Below the pieces are notes generated by a model, which was not told the DNA's origin, did not search any database, and worked only from the letters and a program-made list of their open reading frames with translations. DNA of 22,775 nt from Baffinella frigidus (Eukaryota > Cryptophyceae > Cryptomonadales > Baffinellaceae): assembly GCA_026770585.1 (NCBI GenBank), contig MU646548.1, positions 434,409 to 457,183 of the forward strand, given 5' to 3'. This document shows, one piece after another, positions 14,186 to 21,640 of the stretch. Numbering within the stretch: the first letter of the stretch is position 1; each line of letters begins with the position of its first letter. The position numbers and the translations under genes are program-made.

Positions 14186-14990
14186 TCACGAGAACCCTCA
14201 GTGCCTCCCCCTAGGACCCTACTGTAGGCCTAACGCTCCATAGGGCCCTCCGGTGGTCCTAGGGGGGGGGGGTGTTCTTATGAGCGAGGTACCCCTGTAC
14301 AGTTTTGCCGTGAGGGTGAGGGTCTCACGAGAACCATCTCGGCAGGGTTCTCTAGCTAGTTCAGACCTAGCTGACCTAGCTAGTTAGGTCCGACCTAGCT
14401 AGTTTTGACCTTGCTAGTTTTGCAGTGTCATGTTGGACACACAGTTTTGCCGTGAGGATGAGTGACTGACGAGAAGCCTCTCGGCAGATACATCGCTCCT
14501 TATGAGCGATGTACCCCTGCAGAGAGAGGTGGTATGCACACAGTTTTGCCGTGGGGGTGAGGGTCTGACGAGAAGCCTCAGTGCCCCCCCCTAGGACCCT
14601 ACAGTAGGCCTATGCCTAGGGCCCTACGGTGGTCCTACATGTAGGGGATGGGTGCTTTCTTATGAGCGAGGCACCCCTGCAGAGAGAGGTGGTATGCACA
14701 CAGTTTTGCCGTGAGGGTGAGTGACTGACGAGAAGCCTCAGTGCCCCTCCCTAGGACCCTACAGTAGGCCTATGCCTAGGGCCCTACGGTGGTCCTACAT
14801 GTAGGGGATGGGTGCTTTCTTATGAGCGAGGCACCCCTGCAGAGAGAGGTGGTATGTACACAGTTTTGCCGTGGGGGTGAGGGTCTGTCGAGAAGCCTCA
14901 GTGCCCCCCCCTAGGACCCTACAGTAGGCCTATGCATAGGGCCCTACGGTGGTGACTGACGAGAAGGCTCTCGGCAGGTGGCCACGCGGT
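14186..14990. repeat. 160-bp tandem array with embedded family D element
   Basis: The phrase CAGTTTTGCCGTG occurs at 14300, 14442, 14541, 14701 and 14861; the last three are spaced exactly 160 bp. Each unit carries GGTGAGNGNCTGACGAGAAGCC, a palindromic CCTAGGACCCTACAGTAGGCCTATGCCTAGGGCCCTACGG block, and TTCTTATGAGCGAGGNACCCCTG. A CTAG-rich stretch (14351-14412) interrupts the array. No exon is recognised. Confidence 0.88.
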
Positions 14991-15097
14991 ACGCGACCAT
15001 CGCCCGGTCAGAGGACCCCTATTGATCAAGAATCGAGCAATCCTTCTCAGATGATCAAGTATGGAGGACTCCTTCTGTTCACGTATCGAGCACTCTC

Positions 15098-15262
15098 ATA
15101 GGGTAACGGCCTGAAAATGGGGTAGTTAGGCCTACGGCATTGCCTAGGACCTCCTACCGTAGGCCGAGACTTTTTGGTCCTAGGATTCCTCGGCCTACGG
15201 TAGGAGGTCCTAGGCAATGCCGTATGCCTAACTATCCTATTTTCAGGCCGTTAGCCTATGAA
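15098..15262. mobile_element. Family A inverted-repeat element
   Basis: The best-preserved copy: ATAGGGTAACGGCCTGAAAA and TTTTCAGGCCGTTAGCCTAT as ends, with a nearly perfect palindrome around GAGACTTTTTGGTCCTAGGA. ACTCT lies at both flanks (15092-15096 and 15262-15266) and may be a target duplication. Confidence 0.9.
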
Positions 15263-15264
15263 CT

Positions 15265-15415
15265 CTTTCTCATCAAGAATCCAGCACTCTTTCTGATCCA
15301 GTATGGAGGACGCTTTTTGATGAAGTATCGAGCACTCTTTCTGATCGAGTAGGGAGGACTCTTTCTGAAGAAGTATGGAGGACTCTTATTGATCAAGTAT
15401 CAATAAGCCGCGCGT
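15265..15415. repeat. ATCAAGTATGGAGGACTCTTTCTG minisatellite
   Basis: Imperfect units of about 24-26 bp (GA(T/A)CAAGTATGGAGGACTCTTTNTT) occur here, at 15025-15095 and at 15770-15850. The family A elements interrupt the array. Confidence 0.82.
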
Positions 15416-15488
15416 TACAAAAGACCATCGCCCGGTCAAAGGCCCCCTTCAGAGAAAAGTGCGTTCATTGCGGATCGCACCAACAGTA

Positions 15489-15649
15489 ATAGGGTAATGG
15501 ACTAAAAATGGGGTAGTTAGGCCTACAGCATTGCGTAGGACCTCCTACTGTAGGCCAAAATCCTGGGACTTTTTGGTCATAGGAGCCCTACGGCCTACGG
15601 TAGGCAATTCCGTAGACTTAACTACCCCATTCTTAGTCCGTTAGCCTAT
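15489..15649. mobile_element. Family A inverted-repeat element
   Basis: ATAGGGTAATGGACTAAAAA at the left and TTCTTAGTCCGTTAGCCTAT at the right. Both arms carry the same GGAC(T/C) change relative to other copies, so the pairing has been kept. Confidence 0.88.
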
Positions 15650-15691
15650 GAACATGGACTTTTGGAACACTCATCTCCAGGCGTGAGAGTA

Positions 15692-15743
15692 CAGGGGTAC
15701 CTCGCTCATAAGAAACCGCCCCCCCCCGAGCGAGGTACCTCTG
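15692..15743. mobile_element. Family D element with internal deletion
   Basis: CAGGGGTACCTCGCTCATAA at the left, then a poly-C, then GAGCGAGGTACCTCTG. The internal palindrome is missing. Confidence 0.7.
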
Positions 15744-15844
15744 TAATACAAATGAGAAGCAGAAGAAGGAAGTATGGAGGACTCTTTTTGATCAAGTATG
15801 GAGGACTCTTTTTGATCAAGTATGGAGGACCTTTATTGATCAAG

Positions 15845-15975
15845 TATCCCTTAAGTGGCCAGGGGGTCCAATTTGACTTCCAAGAGGCCCCAGGCAGGTC
15901 CTAGGGCCCTACGGTAGGGCGTATGAGCCTACTGGCCACTTAAGGGGTATGAGCCTACTGGCCACTTAAGGGATA
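15845..15975. mobile_element. Family B element with a duplicated right end
   Basis: TATCCCTTAAGTGGCCAGG at the left. The right end GAGCCTACTGGCCACTTAAG occurs twice in tandem (to 15949 and to 15975). The core is GGTCCTAGGGCCCTACGGTAGGGCGT. Confidence 0.82.
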
Positions 15976-16049
15976 GAGAACTCTTGGTGAGGCGCGGGCG
16001 TGTGTTCTCCCCGCGTGGGGAAATAGTGGTTTCAATGAAGATGATGGGA

Positions 16050-16136
16050 AAGGACCTTTAGGTCCTTTAGCTTCTTCGAGCTCCCAACATAGGCGGACAC
16101 CGGAACTGGTTCTGTAGAGAGACCATGCTTCCTTTC
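16050..16136. repeat. Inverted repeat G, left copy
   Basis: AGGACCTTTAGGTCCTTTAG through GAGCTCCCAACATAGGCGGA to CATGCTTCCTTTC is the reverse complement of 16399-16487 at about 85-90 percent by eye. Fragments in direct orientation (CCTTTAGGTCCTTTAGGTTT ... CCCAACATA) occur at 17669-17740 and 18155-18223. Confidence 0.82.
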
Positions 16137-16192
16137 AATGAAGATGATGGGAAAGGAAGAAATGACGATGGTGGGGAAAAAACTCTTCGTGG

Positions 16193-16572
16193 ATCCCTCA
16201 AGTGGCGGGGCGGTCAAAATTGACCGCCGAGAGGTCCCTAGGCATCTGGGGATACTACCCCGTGTAGGATGACCGGAATGATTTTACACAGTCACGTCCA
16301 CTATAAGGAGATATAAGCCCACACGTGCCCGCGAATCCATCCTCTTTTCAGTGAAGCCTTATGTGCGATCCTCTGTACAGGGGGGCTTGATGTGATCCGA
16401 AAGGAAGCATGGCCTTTCTACATAACCAGTTCCGGTGTCCGCCTATGTTGGGAGCTCGTAGAACCTAAAGGACCTAAAGGACCCAAAGGTGGAGCCTTTC
16501 CGCCAGAGGTTCGGAGCCCTGTCCTAGGGCCCTACTGTAGGGCGTAAGAGCCTACGCGCCACTTACGGGATA
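16193..16572. mobile_element. Possible composite family B element
   Basis: The left end ATCCCTCAAGTGGCG (16193) and the right end CGCCACTTACGGGATAT (to 16572) match family B ends. They are about 380 bp apart and enclose the right copy of inverted repeat G. This suggests one element inserted within another. Confidence 0.45.
16399..16487. repeat. Inverted repeat G, right copy
   Basis: GAAAGGAAGCATGGCCTTTC through CCAGTTCCGGTGTCCGCCTA to ACCTAAAGGACCTAAAGGAC, the inverse of 16050-16136. Confidence 0.82.
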
Positions 16573-16660
16573 TGATTGCACGACCGCATGAAGCTGAGGC
16601 TCAATGCAGGGATAGACTTGGGGGCTGAAGCCCTTGTACCCCAGCGGGGTATGTACAGTA

Positions 16661-16776
16661 CAGGGGTACCTCGCTCATAAGAAACCGCCACCCCTGCGAC
16701 CCTACAGTAGGCCTATGCCTAGAGCCCTACGGTGGTCCTAGGGGAGGCACAGTGTCTTATGAGCGAGGTACCCCTG
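16661..16776. mobile_element. Family D inverted-repeat element
   Basis: CAGGGGTACCTCGCTCATAA at the left and TTATGAGCGAGGTACCCCTG at the right, perfect over 20 bp. The core is CCTACAGTAGGCCTATGCCTAGAGCCCTACGGTGGTCCTAGG. Confidence 0.9.
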
Positions 16777-16806
16777 GTCAAGTTGCCGCCGTACACCCCC
16801 ACGGAG

Positions 16807-16915
16807 ACTATCCCTTAAGTGCCCATGCCGACAAATCTGAGGGCCAAGAGGTCATAGGCAGGTCCTAGGGCCCTACGGTAGGGCGTATGAGCCTACTGGC
16901 CACTTAAGGGATAGT
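16807..16915. mobile_element. Family B inverted-repeat element, best copy
   Basis: ACTATCCCTTAAGTG and CACTTAAGGGATAGT are perfect 15-bp inverted ends. The core is GGTCCTAGGGCCCTACGGTAGGGCGTATGAGCCTA. It is followed by TGCGCAG, an acceptor-like site. Confidence 0.9.
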
Positions 16916-18412
16916 TGCGCAGGACCCATCAAGAGGTCATGCGCACTGCAGCCGTCCACCAAGACAAAAAAGGAGGGGTGCTCGGAAGCAAAAAGGAAAG
17001 TTCTCAATGCGATGAAGCGCTCTTAACACCCTCTGTGGGGCAGTGGGGGGTGGCTGCCCCCACCAAGCCCTCACAGGCTGGGCAAGCCACCGATTTTTGG
17101 TGAAAATGATTCCAAAAAGGTGAAAATGACTCTTTTTTGGAGTCATCTTCATTGAAAAAGATCCGTCAACTTGGGAACAAAAAAGAGCCCGGGCACCAGA
17201 AGTGGGTGAGCGCAAATAGACAGCTACATGAACCCGGATTGCCGGCGTCTGTGGATGCATTTTTCCTTTTAAATTGAAATTCGAAATTCGACGATCTGCC
17301 CAGGACGTGAGGGTTGGTGGGTGGTGTACGAAGAAAAAAACAACGCTGATTACTGATTACTGAATTTATTAAAGAGGTTTCGCCGTTATTGCCTAACCCG
17401 TGCCATTACCAGACTGTGATCGGTCCATGTTATACCCCGCCGGATCTTTTTTGTCAGCCAGCCGGATCCTTTTCTGTCAGCCAGCCGGATGTCAAGGTAA
17501 AATGGCTCAAAGGTTTTCGATGATTTGGTCTCACCGTGAGGGTTGGTGGACCGCTGTACGCCAGATGGACAGGTGGGACGAGACGTGAGGGCTCTAGTAG
17601 CCCAAAACCACCCAGAGGGGGGGTGGAGAAAGAACATCTCGTCCACTAGAACGAGCTAACTACGCCACGTCCTTTAGGTCCTTTAGGTTTTAATTTCGCC
17701 CAACATAGCCCAACGATACGCCGTTCCGTAGAAGGGATCTGCAGAGAAAGCATTTTTGCTTTCGGATCGCGTTTAGCTCTCCAGTGCAGAGGCTCGTAAA
17801 GAGGGGATAAAGGGTTGGTTCTCTTGGGGTGGGTGAAGGTATGCGACATCGCTCCCATGCTCACTGAACACGCACCGAACCACCAGTCAGCCTTAATGAG
17901 GCTCATGGTATCCCATGGTTGAAGTTTAGGAGCTTCAATCACGAATACCCCACAAGGTGAGAGGAATTGTGTGGGGTGGTGAGGTGAAATCAGTTAGACA
18001 CCAAAGATGAAAGGAGAGAAATGTGGTCGTGTGGGGTTTTCCCCCAATGTACGGGCGTCAGAAGCGTCAAGGGCAGTTCAAACGTCAGAAACAACAGCAT
18101 TCCGTCAAAATATTGGTAAAGCAAAAACTCAAGAATGGAGCTTATGGAGGGGGATAGGTCCTTTAGGTCCTTTAGGTTTTGATTTCTCCCAACATATGCC
18201 AACGACACGCCGTTCCGTAGAATTGACACTTATTGACTTTATTCGAAAGAGAGGGATCACGGGTAGGCCTGAGGGGGTCTCATTCACAAAATTCACCTCC
18301 CCTGTATGTCAACTTTTCTAAAGTGAACTGCTGGTCAAATCCACGTCAGTCTCGTCAGGAGAAAAAATCAGGGTGGAGAACCAAGTGCCCGCGGCACCAC
18401 AGAGTAACCCTC
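16916..18412. other. Spacer between gene 1 and gene 2 without a defined exon
   Basis: TGCGCAG|GACCC at about 16917 opens a + strand frame to about 17060, and CAGAAGTGG|GTGAGC at 17200-17211 is a good donor. I could not confirm any exon because there are no copies, motifs or matching phases. GTGAGGGTTGGTGG (17308, 17538) is an end of family F. CCGGATC(C)TTTT(T/C)TGTCAGCCAG repeats at 17440-17480. CCTTTAGGTCCTTTAGG...ACGCCGTTCCGTAGAA repeats at 17669 and 18155. The gene 2 promoter should lie near the right end; I see no clear core motif. Confidence 0.45.
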
Positions 18413-18592
18413 ATGCATCCACGCGCTGCGATTCCCCTCGGGATCCTCCTTGTCGCAACCTGCATCCAGCCCACCGCGGGCGTCGAGGCTGAATCATGCC
18501 CCGCCTCCACGGTCAAAGAACTCGCACCTGCCGGTGGACTGTTCGGTGTCCGACCGCAGATCATCCTCTTCGGGGACTCCATCACAGAGCAG
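18413..18592 (+). CDS. Gene 2 exon 1: secreted IAH1-like SGNH/GDSL esterase, signal peptide and catalytic serine
   Basis: ATG at 18413 opens a 60-codon exon ending GAGCAG|GTCGTT in phase 0. Residues 1-24 (MHPRAAIPLGILLVATCIQP...) are a typical signal peptide: an Arg, a hydrophobic core, and a helix-breaking Pro before a small-residue site. This is why I chose this Met, although the frame is open further upstream. Residues 48-60 read PQIILFGDSITEQ, which is block I of SGNH hydrolases; Ser56 in GDS is the predicted nucleophile. The family hydrolyses small esters such as isoamyl acetate. Known yeast and animal IAH1 proteins begin almost at this block, so the N-terminal extension fits secretion or organelle import. 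No echo of this exon was found. Confidence 0.85.
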
Positions 18593-18781
18593 GTCGTTGG
18601 GGCTGCACCTCGTCACCCAACAAAACCATCCAGTCCTCTGAACACGAGCTGCAACATGGCTGCCGTGCTCGTCAGGCCTTCGAGGTGTCTAAGAGATTTT
18701 ATTGATCACAAGACCAGCATGACCACATTCCAAGACCCCCTACGGAGTTTTTGGTTCTAAAGCTAGCAACCTTTTGAGCAG
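18593..18781 (+). other. Gene 2 intron 1
   Basis: 189 nt, GTCGTT...TTTTGAGCAG. No inverted-repeat element was found in it. It is the only gene 2 intron that looks ordinary. Confidence 0.8.
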
Positions 18782-18864
18782 GGGACCTCATCGTTCGGCT
18801 GGACGACGCAGCTCACAGAACACTACGGACGCGTGGCTGACGTCTTCAACCGAGGCTTCTCCGG
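18782..18864 (+). CDS. Gene 2 exon 2: IAH1-like esterase, block II
   Basis: The acceptor is TTGAGCAG (AG 18780-18781) and the donor is TCCGG|GTGCGC. It is 83 nt, starts in phase 0 and ends in phase 2. It encodes GTSSFGWTTQLTEHYGRVAD and then VFNRGFS plus GG. NRGFSGY (residues 83-89, with the split Gly88 and the next exon's Tyr) is block II of the SGNH fold; its Gly contributes to the oxyanion hole. The spacing from GDS to NRGFSGY matches IAH1-type enzymes. An inverted-repeat element begins only 8 nt after the donor. Confidence 0.87.
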
Positions 18865-18872
18865 GTGCGCCA

Positions 18873-19052
18873 TTCTTCCCTGATGGTTATTTTAAGAGTT
18901 TTAGCCACGGCCGAACATTCTCTTTTGGAACCTTGCAACGTTTGGTTGCGGGTTTTCCATTTCTCGGGGATTTGTACGAGAAGTCGCCCGAAATCGGGCA
19001 GCCTGCGGCGCAATAAAAGCAACTCGGATTTTAATAAAACCATCGGGAAGAA
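18873..19052. mobile_element. Inverted-repeat element just after the exon 2 donor
   Basis: TTCTTCCCTGATGGTTATTT at the left pairs with AATAAAACCATCGGGAAGAA at the right. About 180 bp, no coding capacity. A CGCCCGAAATCGGGC hairpin lies inside. Confidence 0.75.
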
Positions 19053-19057
19053 ATTAT

Positions 19058-19104
19058 GTCTTCCCGAGTTGGCAGCTGTAGAACCGCTCCCAACTCGGGA
19101 AGAC
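19058..19104. repeat. 15-bp-arm hairpin
   Basis: GTCTTCCCGAGTTGG and CCAACTCGGGAAGAC are perfect inverted repeats separated by 17 nt. Confidence 0.9.
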
Positions 19105-19120
19105 ACAGTTAATCTCATCG

Positions 19121-19250
19121 CGGCGAGTCTTTATGATAGATACGCACCGGTGACGAAATTTACCACACAAATGGATCATACTAGTAATTATAAAAGCATG
19201 TGTGTAGTAAATTTCGTTGCCACGGCGTACTTATCATAAATACTCGCCCG
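19121..19250. mobile_element. Family E inverted-repeat element
   Basis: CGGCGAGTCTTTATGATA at the left and TATCATAAATACTCGCCCG at the right. Inner arms GACGAAATTTACCACACA and GTGTGTAGTAAATTTCGTTG complete an arm of about 42 bp. Confidence 0.85.
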
Positions 19251-19572
19251 GATGAAATCTCTTTGAACCCTCTGCGGCCCACGGGGTCCTGAGGCTCAGG
19301 ACCTGATCCAAAGGCGGAGGCTCAGGCCTGAGCCGGCAGGGGAGTGCTCCACACATACCGCAGGACGCCACGCTAGCGACACGCACAGCGATTCGGTTCG
19401 GATCCACAGCTGGCAGATAATTTGCTAATGATGGAGAAAGTCAACAGCCAGCTGCTGATAACACAGCCCTAGATTCGGAGGCTGACCACTTTTCCGGGCA
19501 CTGCATTTAGTATCGTAGAGTCTAAAAAACACCTAGTTCGAGCCCTCTCTGGACGCGTTAACTTGACGGTCC

Positions 19573-19723
19573 GACGTTAATCTCCATATAAGTATTAAAT
19601 AATTGCTTTTCGACAACGAAGATTACTACACGATCTGCTTATACAAGTAATAGTAGAGCATTTGTGTAGCAAATTTCGTTGCGCCACAAGCAATTAATTA
19701 ATACTTTTGTGGAGATGAACGTC
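19573..19723. mobile_element. Family E inverted-repeat element before an acceptor echo
   Basis: GACGTTAATCTCCATATAAG at the left and TTTTGTGGAGATGAACGTC at the right. Inner ACGAAGATTACTACAC and GTGTAGCAAATTTCGT pair. It ends 30 nt before the acceptor-like CTCTGCAG at 19753. Confidence 0.85.
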
Positions 19724-19753
19724 ATAAGTTCCACAAAAATCTCTTCTCTGCAG

Positions 19754-19784
19754 GTACACCTCCGCGCTGGGCCTAGCCATGGTG
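19754..19784 (+). repeat. 5'-edge echo of gene 2 exon 3
   Basis: After CTCTGCAG it reads GTACACCTCCGCGCTGGGCC and on to ATGGTG, giving YTSALGLAMV. Three differences from 20014-20044 (ACC/ACA, TCC/TCA, CTA/CTG), all synonymous third positions. The following CACCGCAGGA(A/C)NCCACGCTAGCGA also occurs at 19355-19380, without the exon part. Confidence 0.85.
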
Positions 19785-19849
19785 CTCCACACACACCGCA
19801 GGAACCCACGCTAGCGATTCGGAGGCGGGCCACTTCGCCGGCTGACCAC

Positions 19850-20003
19850 TTCCCACCAACCCTCCCGGAGGGACCAAACCGTCGATTTTGAATCTCAGAT
19901 CTGCCCGGGCAGCCAGGCGAATTCGCCTGTGGTGGAGCCATTTCCCATTGGAATAGGGGAATTGAAACCCGTCGATTTGGTCCCACCGTGAGGGTTGGTG
20001 GAC
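19850..20003. mobile_element. Family F inverted-repeat element before the exon 3 acceptor
   Basis: CCCACCAACCCTC...GGGACCAAACCGTCGATTT at the left pairs with GTCGATTTGGTCCCACCGTG and AGGGTTGGTGG at the right. It ends about 10 nt before the real exon 3 acceptor. Related ends occur at 17308, 17538 and 20168. Confidence 0.82.
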
Positions 20004-20013
20004 GCCGCTGCAG

Positions 20014-20167
20014 GTACACATCAGCGCTGGGCCTGGCCATGGTGCGGCAGTTCGCCGCCGCCGCGGGCAGCGGCGCGCCCGGGGCGGGGAAGCATACGTT
20101 CGCGGCGATCTTCTTCGGGGCCAACGACGCGACCGCCCCGGACTTCTTCGTGCACGTCCCTCTCGAG
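20014..20167 (+). CDS. Gene 2 exon 3: IAH1-like esterase, block III (GAND)
   Basis: The acceptor is CCGCTGCAG (AG 20012-20013) and the donor is CTCGAG|GTCCAC. It is 154 nt: one base completing Gly88, then 51 codons (residues 89-139). It encodes YTSALGLAMVRQF, an Ala/Gly-rich insert, TFAAIFFGANDATAPDFF and VHVPLE. GAND at residues 123-126 is block III of SGNH hydrolases, with Asn125 as the predicted oxyanion-hole residue. VPLEEY, completed by the next exon, is a hallmark of IAH1-type enzymes. The AAAAGSGAPGAG loop is GC-rich and replaces a more charged loop in known IAH1. A 5' echo lies at 19754 and a 3'-edge duplication at 20312-20325. Confidence 0.9.
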
Positions 20168-20311
20168 GTCCACCAGCCCTCACAGCCTGAGCAAAACGTC
20201 GAATTTCGATTCGGGATTTCAAGGAGGTTGAAGTCGGAATCCGACTTCAACGGCTCCAATTCCCCTTGAAACCGGGAAATCGAAAATCGATGATTTGCTC
20301 AGGCCGTGAGG
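20168..20311. mobile_element. Introner-like inverted-repeat element at the exon 3 donor
   Basis: CCACCAGCCCTCACAGCCTG and AGCAAAACGTCGAATTTCGA at the left pair with ATCGATGATTTGCTCAGGCC and GTGAGGG at the right. TTGAAGTCGGAATCCGACTTCAA forms the central hairpin. It begins at the splice donor and is flanked by a 14-bp direct repeat, GTCCCTCTCGAGGT (20156-20169 and 20312-20325). Confidence 0.75.
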
Positions 20312-20325
20312 GTCCCTCTCGAGGT
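20312..20325 (+). repeat. 3'-edge echo of gene 2 exon 3
   Basis: GTCCCTCTCGAGGT, identical to the last 12 nt of exon 3 plus the GT donor. A weaker copy of the PDFFVH segment (CCCCGACCTCTTCGTGCACC, 20515-20534) lies further down the intron. Confidence 0.8.
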
Positions 20326-20530
20326 GTTCCACCACCACCAGTAACCCGTCGCGCAGCTTATAACCAGGTCGGGTAATGTAGTAATTTTCAGCCAAACCAA
20401 GGATCTCTCCTTGAATCTCCCCGTCAGCAATTCCCAGGTCCCTAGGGCCACCTACCGTAGGGTCGTACGAAAAAATAATTTATTCAAGAACATTCCCGGA
20501 TTCTTGCAAGGATCCCCCGACCTCTTCGTG

Positions 20531-20634
20531 CACCCTAAACCCTATACCCTATACCCTACACCCTACACCCTAAACCCTAAACCCTATACCCTGAACCCTA
20601 TACCCTAAAACCTCAACCCTATGCCCTAAACGCG
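20531..20634. repeat. CCCTAAA/CCCTATA telomere-like tract
   Basis: About 14 units of CCCTAAA, CCCTATA and CCCTACA with the C-rich strand on +. It ends 16 nt before the exon 4 acceptor, within the same intron. Confidence 0.9.
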
Positions 20635-20650
20635 GGGCTTTCGCGTGCAG

Positions 20651-20688
20651 GAGTACGGAAAACACCTCTCGGAAATGATCTCGATCAG
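20651..20688 (+). CDS. Gene 2 exon 4: IAH1-like esterase, EY helix; possible GC donor
   Basis: The acceptor is TTCGCGTGCAG (AG 20649-20650). The 38-nt exon encodes EYGKHLSEMISI (residues 140-151) plus AG, continuing VPLE from exon 3 to make VPLEEYGKHL. This matches the VPLEEY-x-x-NL motif of IAH1-type enzymes. The phase 2 end joins exon 5 exactly (AG plus C or T gives Ser, then KAALPE). The donor reads AG|GCGCGCC, a GC instead of GT. A copy of this edge at 20851-20862 reads AG|GTGCGCC. Either a GC donor is used or the assembly carries a mutated site. Confidence 0.85.
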
Positions 20689-20705
20689 GCGCGCCCCCGC
20701 CCAGT

Positions 20706-20807
20706 ACCTATCGCTTAGGGGTTATTCAAAACCCCTTCGAAGTCCGCTGTGTTCTCTGGCGTAAGAGTGTTGGGTTGACCTGGGAGAACAAGTCAGTTCA
20801 CACGGAA
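20706..20807. repeat. 102-bp direct repeat containing half a family C element, copy 1
   Basis: It runs from ACCTATCGCTTAGGGGTTAT to GTCAGTTCACACGGAA and is almost identical to 21349-21450. The first 48 bp is a family C end; the rest is unique. Confidence 0.9.
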
Positions 20808-20850
20808 ATTGTACCAACTTTCCGAAATTGTACCAACTCTCCGAACGGAC

Positions 20851-20862
20851 CATCTCGATCAG
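20851..20862 (+). repeat. 3'-edge echo of gene 2 exon 4
   Basis: CATCTCGATCAG followed by GTGCGCCCC. It has the same order and intron start as the exon 4 edge but with a canonical GT. Confidence 0.7.
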
Positions 20863-20877
20863 GTGCGCCCCCTCCCC

Positions 20878-21037
20878 CACACAGCGGAATTCGAAGGGAT
20901 TTTCGGCCCAAATCTGGCCGATTTTCCGTTACCTTATCCGTAGGAAGCCCCCTATGTCCCTACGGGTTGCCTACCGTAGGGTCGTAGGTCTTATCGCTTA
21001 AGGGTGATTCAACCCCCCTTCGAAGTCCACTGTGTGG
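20878..21037. mobile_element. Family C inverted-repeat element, reverse orientation
   Basis: CACAGCGGAATTCGAAGGGA at the left and CCTTCGAAGTCCACTGTGTGG at the right. The core is CCTACGGGTTGCCTACCGTAGGGTC. Confidence 0.85.
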
Positions 21038-21041
21038 CAGT

Positions 21042-21181
21042 AGCCCTCCGAGGTGGACCAAATCGTGGATTTGGCGTTTTGAGTCTCAGGCGGGCTTTTG
21101 CGCCATTCCAGTCGAATTCGACCGGCTGCAGGCGGGACATGGCCCAAGCCACATCCTCGAGTTGGTCCATTTCGGAGGGCT
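21042..21181. mobile_element. Inverted-repeat element, about 140 bp
   Basis: AGCCCTCCGAGGTGGACCAA at the left and TTGGTCCATTTCGGAGGGCT at the right. The interior has the hairpin GTCGAATTCGAC. It may be a divergent family F relative. Confidence 0.75.
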
Positions 21182-21348
21182 AGTGGTCCTGGTTGAAATC
21201 CTCGAGGGATGCACCCGACCCTGCTTTTCACTGCGAGGGCTTGAAAGTTGTTTACAACTGTGGCGGTAGGCTCATATGTTCCGACGTCATTATTTTTTTT
21301 AAAAAATGATGCCATCGTTTTTCAGAAACACATATGGTCTCGGACGGC

Positions 21349-21450
21349 ACCTATCGCATAGGGGTTATTCAAAACCCCTTCGAAGTCCGCTGTGTTCTCT
21401 TGCGTAAGAGTGTTGGGTTGACCTGGGAGAACAAGTCAGTTCACACGGAA
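21349..21450. repeat. 102-bp direct repeat, copy 2
   Basis: Copy of 20706-20807 with only a few changes (GCTTAGGGG/GCATAGGGG, CTGGCG/TTGCG). Confidence 0.9.
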
Positions 21451-21483
21451 CCCCTCCCCGGAGACACCCGCCCCTAGCGCACT

Positions 21484-21640
21484 CTCAGCCAGAACATTTC
21501 ACCTAAGTCAACCCCCCCTGACAGCCAGTACCTGAAGTCAAACGCCTGCTCCCAGAGCAGGTCGATCTAAAAAAAATGGCAGATTACTGCCGAGGATCAG
21601 CTTTGTTGACGTAAGGTAAAATATCCTGGGTAGCAGTGTA
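21484..21640. mobile_element. Dispersed repeat I, copy 2
   Basis: Matches 8326-8483 in order: CAGAACATTTC, CCTAAGTCAA, GCTCCCAGAGC, ACTGCCGAGGATCAG, TTGTTGAC, CAGTG. Its flank GCCGGAGACACCTGCCCCTAG repeats (21458, 21656; 21 nt with variation). Confidence 0.75.

Noticed and set aside
19639-20259. Minus-strand frame of 206 codons
   Set aside because: It is the shadow of gene 2 exon 3 and two inverted-repeat elements. The + strand carries clear SGNH motifs.
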